A stretch of DNA of 64,000 nucleotides. It comes from Linum tenue (lineage: Eukaryota; Streptophyta; Magnoliopsida; Malpighiales; Linaceae). Below the pieces are notes generated by a model. It ran no database searches and was not told the DNA's origin. It saw nothing but the letters and a program-made list of their open reading frames with translations. Below are positions 55,770-64,000 of the stretch, in pieces; within the stretch, counting starts at the first letter, position 1, and the number at the start of each line of letters is the position of its first letter. Location of the stretch: positions 35,552,513-35,616,512 of the forward strand of contig CAMGYJ010000011.1 of assembly GCA_946122785.1 (NCBI GenBank), given 5' to 3'. A program made the translations under genes and the position numbers.

Positions 55770-56400
55770 TTTTAGTCTTTACCAGTAACCAGTTCTTCAA
55801 GTGATAGATTACCAGAGGTTTCAACATAAGTATCTCACCAGCAACTCCAGCCCACCAATAACCATTATGTAAGTTATGAAGAAAGTCGCCTTCATAGGAA
55901 TCGAGACACCAACCGTCTTTGGTATCCTGCACAATATATTACAATGCAGTCAGTTTCATTTCTTTGAATTTTTACTATGTAAAATTCAACAGCTAAATAG
56001 TACTATGGATTCATACTCAGTTGCAGAATGGTGTATGAAATTGTCCAGTTGCTGAAATGCAGTTCCTGTGAATTGTGATTATGCTGCCAAGGAACACATT
56101 GATGAACTGGAAACCTTGGATAACAGACTTTGACTTTCCTGCACAAAAGAAGCCAGCAAGTATAAATGGTGAGGAAGAAGAATGCGACACCAATGACGAG
56201 CCTCCTGATTGCGAGTGAAACATATGATATGGCCAAGTTGTCCCAGTACACATCCCGGGGTTCTGGAGCCCATTCAATGTCAATCAGCCATTGTGTTGGA
56301 TTCCAGGATTGCTGTGTTTGTGCACAAGTGGCAGCAGCCCATCTTGTTTTAAAGGAAACGAATGCAGCTGTCATTACAGCAGCCCAGTTGCTCATGACCT
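55770..56400 (-). pseudogene. Captured OSCA/CSC1-like channel exons
   Basis: Minus strand, in gene order: AAFVSFKTRWAAATCAQTQQ, APEPRDVYWDNLAISYVSLA and IRRLVIGVAFFFLT (56395-56165). After a shrunken intron comes FQFINVFLGSIIT, shifting to TGTAFQQLDNFIHHSATE (56140-56020). After a further intron comes IPKTVGVSIPMKATFFITYI, then AGVAGEILMLKPLVIYHLKN (55930-55785). These match the plant OSCA/CSC1/ERD4-type membrane channel family in its conserved middle section. Frameshifts make it non-functional. It lies wholly inside CACTA element 1. Confidence 0.85.
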
Positions 56401-58508
56401 ACTGTATTTCTGTTGAGATCTAAAGAAAAGGTTAGAGAAAGTTAGGACCATTCTGGTTGAAACCAGGAGGGTTATGGATCGTTCATGAAGTGATTCCAGA
56501 TATGTGGCCTAAAGAACAATATGAAAGTTGTCTTACCTCTCCGATATTCTCTCAATCTCTGATGTGTAGTGGTCGATTGCATCCACCCTTGCCCCAAAAA
56601 TGACAAGGAAACCAGTTTGTTTGATGAAAGAGGGGAAAAGCATTAGTGAAGAGAATTAAACCACTAATTATAAGAGTGCATCAAACTCTCTCTTGTATAT
56701 GAAGTATGTAAACAAGATACTGTTGGAGTAATCAAGAATACCTTTATTGTGGGTTTCGTAGAAGGATTTCTTGATTACTTGATTTGGTAGTAGACAAAAG
56801 TTCAGAACCAACTCTACCACCAGTAATCCGGCTTCTAATACCAAGTGAGAGGAAAACAAAAGTCAAATTTTGCAGAAGAAACAAATGGAATCTCTTATTG
56901 ATAATCAACATAGTCAAATTAACTCCTCAATCAAATCCTATATAAATCGAGCCCAAAGGAAGGAAGAACAGAATCAAGACTAGAGATCGATCAATGAAAT
57001 TTCAGCACAAAAGCTACATTGGTTTGGTCCACGGTAGTACATCCAACTGTTATTTATGCACTTAATATAATAACCTGAAGGAAGGTTAGTCTCACCTTTA
57101 CAGAGCATATTTATGTTGGGCATCAGAAGATTACAAGAATCGCATTGCAAACTTTTGGAGCTGCAAATTCAACAGGCAAACCAGAGGGTTCACTTCAGGA
57201 ACCTAGATAGTAGGAACAGACAAAACAAGTCTTACCTAAAACATGAACACACATATCTATAACGACAACGAAAAAACCAGAACCCATAATCCAGATGAGC
57301 TGCATTCGCACTCAGATTGGTTTTTGGGGAGCCAAACAGAATCATTTTAGAAACTTGAATCGCCGAGTTAATGCAGTGTTCAAAAGCTTGCCTTGCACAT
57401 ATTACGCCCATAACTGAAAAATACAGCTCTGCTGCCCCTAAGAGAAAACAGAACATACAACAGTAGACAAAGCAAGAAATCATTAACGAAAATTTGATGC
57501 AAAGTTTCAAGAGGTGCCCCACTAAGTTAAAACTCATCACCAGGCTCTAGTGACTTGCTATATTCCCCATGTTCCATAAAACGGAGTATTTTCAAGTTCC
57601 CTTACCTCAAAGACAAAAGGCAAGCCTCCTGAAACAATAACAAAGTGAAAGAAACATCACCACCAACTCATTACATGCCAATATCACTGCTAATTGCCCA
57701 AAAAGCTAAACAAATAGAGAAACCTAATCAATTAGTGAAATGAGTAATCCATCAGCACCCATAACCGTAGTCAAATCAAGTTCCCCGTGATGTAAACCAT
57801 GCAGCAATTGGCTCCAAATCAAATTCTCGGGAGTGTAAAATCAAGGGTTAGGGTTTTCCGCAGTTCGTCGGCGGGAAGAAGTACACAGAGGGAAGATGCG
57901 GGTACTTACATGGAGATCTCATCCCAATCATGGCTGAATCGGTTGACCACGAGCCGCTCTTCCTCACAGAAGATGGCCTGATCGACGAACCATCCCTAGT
58001 GGAAGTGCGATGACAAGTATGAAATCGAGGCAGCTTCTGCGCACTCTGCTTTCCTCTCCGATGGTTTGACATTTGGGGAACTTTGTTGGAATCGCTAACA
58101 ATATGAAGGGACTTTGGTCGTGGATTTTATGGCGCGCCACCTCCATGGAGCTCGATGCCGAGAATCAATGTTGGCGGTGTGGGCTAGGGATCGAGGAGAT
58201 GAAAGGAGGAACGTAAGGTATCAACATGTATGCGGGAATCTCTAGAGCTCGACGATCGCTTTTCGCCATTCCCTCTCCAAATTTTAAACAGAATAGGGGC
58301 CGAATAGAAAACCAGAAAATCGTAGAAGGGAAAGTAGGAATTTTCAATTTCGAACTGGAACAGGGGATGAGATTAAGTAAATTATGTAGCAAGGGGTTTC
58401 GAAACGTTGGCACAAACCCTTGTTACAACGAATTTCGGAAAAAATATTAGGGGTTTTGAAACCCTTGCTACGAAACCCTTGCCATAGGGTCTCTTTTTTG
58501 TAGTGCCA

Positions 58509-58862
58509 GCTGGTCTCTTTCGCAATACTAAGTGGGGTTTTCATAGCCTGACTACTTCCTAAGGAATGATGTATAAGATATCGCATGCATGCACGAGAAA
58601 AAACAACAACCAGAACACATTGTTCAAAGATAGACGGGGAATAAGTACGTCAGAATAAGATCTCCAGGAGCATAAAAAAACCATCCAAAAAGAGGAATGC
58701 TCAGTGAAACGTAACTAACTGAAACGTAACCATATCATGCAACACTTGCTTAGCCTATATACTCGGGTTCGATCTCACCACAAGTTTTAGTTAGTTGCGT
58801 CCACTTGTCATAAAAAAGGAAAAGATCGAGTTCGTGACGTTACGTCCGCCCATGCATATCCC
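58509..58862. other. Host DNA between the two CACTA elements
   Basis: About 350 bp with no recognisable gene or repeat end. Confidence 0.35.
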
Positions 58863-60885
58863 TAGCACTACAACAGAAAGCCCCTATACCAAGGGTTACA
58901 TAACAACGGTTGGATAAACCCTTGCTAAATTTTGCGGAACTTATTCTAGCGCCAGTTTGTTCCAAGGATTTAGAAACCCTTGCAAAGGCAGAACTCTGTT
59001 TCGCTGCCCAAACTAAAAAACATTATTCGTACAGATGAGCAGGCACAATTCTTTTTTTCTATTTTCCCTTTTATATATAAAATATTATTTTCCGTTCACA
59101 TATATGTTCAATTTTCCCATTTTATTAAACGAATTCAAAACACCTCTTTTAGATTTTCCGATCTCTCTCACTCTCTCACTCCGAGCGATTCTCCGATCCC
59201 TCCCTCACTCCGAGCGGCGTGGAGATTCGCTGATACCTTCCTCACTCCGAGCGGCGTGGCGATTCTCAGATCTCTCCCTTCCTCCGACTCGATTCTCCAA
59301 TGTCTATCTCGTTCTGGTTGATAAGGTTATGTCTCTCTCGTACTTTGCACTTTGTTGGGGTCTATTGCCTAATTCGAACTTGACTTGAATTCTGGAGGGC
59401 TAATTGAAACTTGAGTATATGAAGTTTTAGGCCACTTAGGGTGATTCTGGTAATGGAAACTTGAGTCTAATCATCAATTCAAGCTTTGTATGATGCAACT
59501 TGCTCTGCTTTACTACATGCAATGCGTTTGGGGAAGTGAAGTGTAAATGTTCATCATCTTGTAATAATACTAGGGATTAAAGTGGCGAAGTGATTGTATG
59601 TATAGGCTTCTCTTGTCGTGTAACCCATAACATGGTAATTGCTAGTGTTATTATAACAAGAGAATCATCATAGGAAAGATTGCAGATCAAAAGATTAGCA
59701 TGTAGGTGGTCTTGTCTTATCATTCGTTGTGTAGTGTTATGGATTGGCATATGCCCCGTGGAAGAATTCCATGAAAGGAATTTTAGTCTACCGTTTCTCC
59801 TGTTGCATCATGATAATTGTTCTTTAGTGCTTCTTTATGTCTTCTGTTAGTGCTTACATATGGCAGCCTTGGAAAGCAAGCTTCCATATGTTAGTGCTTC
59901 CATAGGTTTCTCCTTTCTCTTGTCATCTATAAAACAACTGGTGAATTGCTGGGTCATTGGTTAAAGTGGCATGCTATTAGTTTGGATGGTGAATTTGGTT
60001 TCTTAGCGGTGGTCAGCTCGGTATCTTTGATTCCATAATGAATCAAGCTAACTTAGTTACTCGATGTTTCTTACTTCAATGAAACCATCTGTGGTTCTAA
60101 GTAGTTTGCCATTGGCATAGTATTTTATCTCACTTGTGTTTTCTTGTTCAGCTAAGCTCAAGAGCCGGACCATACGAATACGATATCTATGAGAATGAAC
60201 TGATATTTGATATGATATTTAGCTATACCATAATCATCTGTGCTCTCTAGCCTCTTGTCGTAAAATTTTATTTTTGCTTACTTAATCATCTCAACCATGC
60301 TAAGAGGTTCTTTTCTTTTGCATTTTTTTTTCTCTCACAAACACAAAGTTTAATTTGAAATGCAGGACAAATATTCAGTCCAGAAACAAATTTAGTTCAT
60401 AAAAGTGAAAAAGGAAAAGCATAAATTAGAGAAACTTGGTTGAGTGTCATTTCCAGAATGGATTGCATCCATGATTCTGCTATGTTTATATGCTAACAGG
60501 GTCCTGAAATCTTGATTTCTCTGTAACTGTTTTTCTCTCACACTGGCAGAGTGAGTCTGTAGAGTTTGGAAATCATTACTAGTTGATTGTATCATCAAAT
60601 TGTCTCGTTTTTAGCAAATTAATTGGTGGGGTAGACTTTAAAAAACTTGTCTCTTCTTGATATGTTTCCAGATCACTGTATCTTATACTAGCAAGTGGAA
60701 GAGTACTGGAGAAGTTTTGAAATCGAACATTGATGGGCCTCCACTGAAGTTTGTGCTCAGTAATAGATTGATCTTATGCTCGCTTAATGAATATGGCAGA
60801 TTTTTATCGGTGATAATGTTCTTATGGAGAGCTATGTTGTTTTAAAATTGCAAGCTATGGTTCACTAATTTTATGGTTTCTGCAG

Positions 60886-61185
60886 CGTGTCACTGATGCA
60901 GACCTAATACATTTAGTCTCGTATAAAGTGTTCCAACCAGAAAATGTTTGGAAACTTCATGACTTGCAGGTAAACTTTATTCTCTCTCCCTTGATGTGTA
61001 TGTGAACTCAGTATAATTTGTATGGATGAAATGAACTTGTTACTACACAGGTCCCTTGTGGAACACTTGGCCTATCCACTGCCACTGTCAAACTTACTGA
61101 TGCTGATGGGGAGGAGCATATCGTCTGTGTTGTAGGAATTGGTCCACTCGATTTCGCATACAAAGCAGTTGATCTCGTCATAAAG
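60886..61185 (+). pseudogene. Captured 2-isopropylmalate synthase exons (start of the LeuA regulatory domain)
   Basis: Exon a (60886-60969) reads [20 protein letters not shown] then VWKLHDLQ. Exon b (61051-61185) reads [20 protein letters not shown] then [25 protein letters not shown]. Both are flanked by intact GT and AG sites and stay in frame. This is the beginning of the C-terminal allosteric domain of plant 2-isopropylmalate synthase (first step of leucine synthesis). The catalytic TIM barrel and the rest of the regulatory domain are absent. Confidence 0.88.
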
Positions 61186-61611
61186 GTTTGGATTCAAATC
61201 TTACTCATAATATTTTTCCACTCAGAACTATTTACTAGAGGAATGGTATAGGAAGCAGAGAAGCATAGACCGATTAGTAGGGATTGGCCAAATCGACCCA
61301 ATATTTTGCTCAAATTTTGGGTTGTTGAGCTTTCACTAGACTGTGATTCTGATCTTCCTAAAAGCCTTGACATGATCACCATATTGATTCCCTGTAAATA
61401 ACATATGCTTAAGGAAATCGAGCAGTGTCGATCCTCTAGCCTATTAGTTTTCTCTGTAAACTAATTCCCTGTATACAACAGGATGTTAGCTAGCTGCAAC
61501 ATAGGTATTTCAAGATTTGCACATCATTTGTGGTTTTGTTGCCTGTTGGGGTACTTTATTCTTGTTACTGGCATACTCCTATCTAAAATGACATCTTTCA
61601 ATGGTCTGCAG

Positions 61612-62145
61612 CAAAAAGTGCTCTATGGTCCTGTAGCAATCAAGGGCTACCCTGGTGCTCATGAGTTCCTCCTTCTGGATAAAGGTCTGCTTTGTAGGCT
61701 TCCTTCTCAATGATTTAGTACAAATTATTTCTTCTTTACTTCTAACCCTAACCTAATCACTCAACTCATTATTCTACTGCATAATTTGCAGATTGCGATA
61801 ACAAAGAATTAATCAAGAGAACTACTCAAGGTGATAAGGCTGGATAACCTATTTCCCCATTGGCCATGACTGTAAGTTGAAAGAATAGATGTGTGTGGTT
61901 CTGTTTGCTTCTTTATTTGATAATGTACTCTGCAGAATCTAAATACAGATGAGCATGGCTACCTGCTATATTGATGCATTGTAATTTGCTCAATGTTGGT
62001 TCATACTCAGTGTTATTAGTGCTGCTGCTCGTCTAATTTGTCATAACTGTTACTCTTACTAATTCTTTTCTTTTATGAACAGGGTGCTACTAGTGCTGCT
62101 GCTCGTCTTTGGGTTCTCAAGCTTCTTGATACGATGTCGTCGTGA
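61612..62145 (+). pseudogene. Further exon-like fragments in CACTA element 2, family not recognised
   Basis: Pieces bordered by AG and GT read QKVLYGPVAIKGYPGAHEFL (61612-61684), DCDNKELIKRTTQGDKAG (61795-61845), and GATSAAARLWVLKLLDTMSS then stop (62083-62145). They may form one captured gene with the frame open across introns. They do not continue 2-isopropylmalate synthase. Confidence 0.45.
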
Positions 62146-62837
62146 ATATCTTGTATATAGAATTTTGGATCGTGTTCTACTCATGTAGTTTTTAAGTTCT
62201 TAGAATAATATGAACATACCATCCTTCTTTGGATTATGTTTGAAAATTTTGGATCATGAATCATATGATGTTTATGGTATGAACGATGGAGTGTTGATGG
62301 GTAATATTGCATGAAATGAATTTGGTTAATATTAAAAATTTTGGTATTTGGTTAAGGGTTTCTCTATAGTGACTAAAGCATTTGCAACCAAGCTTAGCCT
62401 CCAGTTTTGGTGATCTTTTGTCTTTAGCAACGACTATTTAACCACGCTTTTTAGTTGTTGCAAATTGTTTGTTCTGCTTTAATCACAAATTATGCAAGAC
62501 CTGTAGCAAGGGTTTAGCCATTTGCTAGTTTTTGCAACATATTTATCCAAGGGTTCTAACCCATGCTATTTACATCTCTCTACTAAATTGTACACAAACT
62601 TTTAGCAAGGGTTTTAACCTTTGCTACTTGTACCAAGGGTTCAAACCCTTGATACAACCCTTGGATGGGACTTGCACCTAGGGTTGGTATAAACCCTTGC
62701 TATGGTGTAGCAGGGGTGGCTTTGGCAGGGCTTGGTACAAGGGTTGACAAACCCTTGCTAAACCTCATAGCAAGGGTTAAAACCCTTGGTATAGGTGAAA
62801 ATAACCCTTGTCATAGACCTTCTTTTTTGTAGTGTAG

Positions 62838-63782
62838 ATAGCTTGGTTACTAGTACAACACTACAATTGGTTGTCATATCTTCTTTATGTCACAACTTCG
62901 TTCTAAGACCAGGTAAATTATATATTAAGATCGAATCGGTTACGCTATGTCGATCTTCTTATATATGATTCCATCATGCAACGATATCATATCTCCATCG
63001 ATCGTTGTGCGATTAGGACACATGAGTGGTGTAGAGAGATAAGACCAGGTACGTACATGTATGAACTTTGCTAAGCCATAGGCTTAATATAGTGATGAAG
63101 TTGGGGTTTGTGCTAGTACGTTATGTGTTTAATTTGTTAATTATAATGTGGGTTTACGTTTGGGTTATTAGTTAGTAAGTGGGTTACTAGTACATAGGAT
63201 AGGTAAGTGCATGGACCAAAGTGTGGTACATAGGTTAGTAAGTTTGGGCTAAGTAGGAGTCTGTTGGGGTGTTGTCCGAGTTGGCTATGGTAGTTAGTAG
63301 GGTTTGGGGGCGATTCGAGTTACATATTTGGTTTTTAACATCTATATATTGTAATACGACATTAGTCCGAGACATCCAAATCAATAAACAAAACAAGCTT
63401 TTGACACTTATGTCGTGTTCTCACTTATGAGTTGGAAGCAAATTAAATTCTTGAACCGTGAGTTACGGTTCATCACGTAGTTAAGATAACCTTTGTTTGA
63501 TGAGAGTTGTTATTATCGATAGGGCATTAGTTGGCGTAAGAGGTATAAGTTACGTCTGTTAGGAAATTGTATATGATCCATTATTAAAACTCTCTCAACA
63601 CTCGAGTTATTGGGAATTTGGGATCAACTGACAATGTCTACTTGTACATGTACATAAGGATTTCGTAACAATTTAATCGGTTATTGAACACAAGGTTAAT
63701 AGCCATTAAATAAAAGGACACTCCATTACGTAAAAGTTTCCGTAATAAGATTTTACAACTACTACATAAGTTAAAGTATACA
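62838..63782. other. Flank before the last promoter
   Basis: No gene is recognised. A stretch from ~63110 to ~63480 (with CTATATATTGTAATACGACA and ATCAATAAACA) could be a decayed LTR with its polyadenylation region, but I find no ends. Confidence 0.3.
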
Positions 63783-63978
63783 TTATGTACGTAACGTGAA
63801 AGCAAGGTATTTTATATAATGCGACCTGCAAAAACCTACTAAATAAAAACAATCAAAGTTATGTACGTAACGTGAAAGCATGGTAGGAATTTCATACTAT
63901 TATAAATAGGGCTAGAACGAAGGTTTTCATTTCTCGCAACCCCACAACCAAACAAACTATCCTCATCTTTGATATATC
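63783..63978 (+). promoter_or_regulatory. Promoter and 5' leader of a gene leaving the window
   Basis: TATAAATAGGG (63901-63911) is a strong TATA element; the leader is C/A-rich (ACCCCACAACCAAACAAACT) as in plant 5' UTRs. A 22-bp direct repeat with TACGTAACGTGAAAGCA as its core occurs at 63783-63804 and 63859-63880, a 76-bp spacing. It contains ACGT cores as bound by bZIP or bHLH factors. Confidence 0.7.
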
Positions 63979-64000
63979 ATGCTCCTCCATCTCCAAAAGT
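63979..64000 (+). CDS. Start of an unidentified gene, cut by the window end
   Basis: The first ATG downstream of the TATA box lies ~78 bp after it and reads MLLHLQK before the sequence stops. Too short to identify; the hydrophobic start would suit a signal peptide. Confidence 0.4.

Larger units (their letters stand above)
54698..58508. mobile_element. CACTA element 1 (54701-58505) with captured host exons
   Basis: The ends are CACTACAAAAAAAACTGTCT and, inverted, CACTACAAAAAAGAGACC. CCA is duplicated on both sides (54698-54700 and 58506-58508), the 3-bp TSD of the superfamily. Both subterminal regions hold many AGCAAGGGTTTAAACCCTTG-type units in both orientations. No transposase is visible in 3.8 kb. 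The interior carries minus-strand host gene fragments (55485-56400) and further unrecognised stretches (56450-58200), one with a frame starting MAESVDHEPLFLTEDGLIDE at 57932. Confidence 0.92.
58863..62837. mobile_element. CACTA element 2 (58866-62834) with captured host exons
   Basis: The ends are CACTACAACAGAAAGCCCCT and, inverted, CACTACAAAAAAGAAGGTCT. TAG is duplicated at 58863-58865 and 62835-62837. The same AGCAAGGGTTTAAACCCTTG subterminal vocabulary as element 1 puts both in one family. It is 3.97 kb without transposase. The interior holds a promoter/leader-like repeat stretch (59155-59295, CTCACTCCGAGCGGCGTGG units), the block duplicated at 1142-1623 (60345-60809), leucine-biosynthesis exons (60886-61185) and further exon-like pieces. 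Confidence 0.92.

Noticed and set aside
56017..56423. Overlapping short ORFs on both strands in CACTA element 1
   Set aside because: Only the OSCA-like minus reading is supported by family motifs; the others are shadows.
62858..62880. CACTACAATTGG resembling a third CACTA end
   Set aside because: It lacks the A-run and the AGCAAGGGTT subterminal repeats; no partner end is seen.

Overview
This window looks like transposon-dense nuclear DNA of a flowering plant, probably a eudicot. It is AT-rich and has plant-type introns. It carries plant-restricted families: Athila-like Ty3/gypsy elements with tRNA-Asp-type primer sites, a chromovirus, L1-type LINEs with an RNase H tail, Ulp1-carrying Mutator-like elements, CACTA elements with CACTACAAAAAA ends, Helitrons, and a self-incompatibility S1 homologue. 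No species can be named. Family calls rest on reading motifs by eye, with no database search.

Layout. 1-1623: left flank, whose last ~480 bp are a copy of a segment at 60345-60809. 1624-~7976: a Mutator-like element with degenerate inverted ends, a spliced and nearly intact Ulp1-like (C48) protease gene, and a second ORF with 84-bp acidic repeats. 7977-9320: an array of palindromic GTACAA units. 9425-13720: minus-strand LINE remains and local duplications. 14006-14990 and 16377-17661: two hAT-like non-autonomous elements with 8-bp target duplications. They flank the one plausible intact host gene, a secreted S-protein homologue (15389-15787, minus). 17740-21590: LINE remains, including a long plus-strand one.

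22821-40010 is a nest of LTR retrotransposons. Element A (plus) keeps its LTR, gag, protease and an env-like ORF, but has no pol. A MITE and a solo LTR with a perfect 5-bp TSD interrupt it. It meets element B (minus) tail to tail. B shares its LTR (34506-36262) with a 3' fragment, C, into which a chromovirus, D, inserted. C truncates a FAR1/FRS-like gene (40011-41142, minus).

42581-43380 is LTR-like. 43640-49526 holds two near-identical ~2.94 kb Helitrons in minus orientation. Copy 2 sits in an A^T dinucleotide four bases inside copy 1's 5' end. Each carries an older Mutator-type MITE. 50314-51290 is a gag remnant, and 52553-53944 a third Helitron candidate built of ~400-bp repeats. Two related CACTA elements (54701-58505 and 58866-62834) have exact 3-bp TSDs and carry host gene fragments. 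The first joins OSCA/CSC1-channel exons to GH3 beta-xylosidase exons; the second holds 2-isopropylmalate synthase exons. A promoter with a TATA box and the first codons of a gene close the window.

The most notable themes are transposons acquiring and fusing host exons, Helitron-in-Helitron insertion, and a CACGG-Y-CGTG palindrome shared by unrelated element classes.
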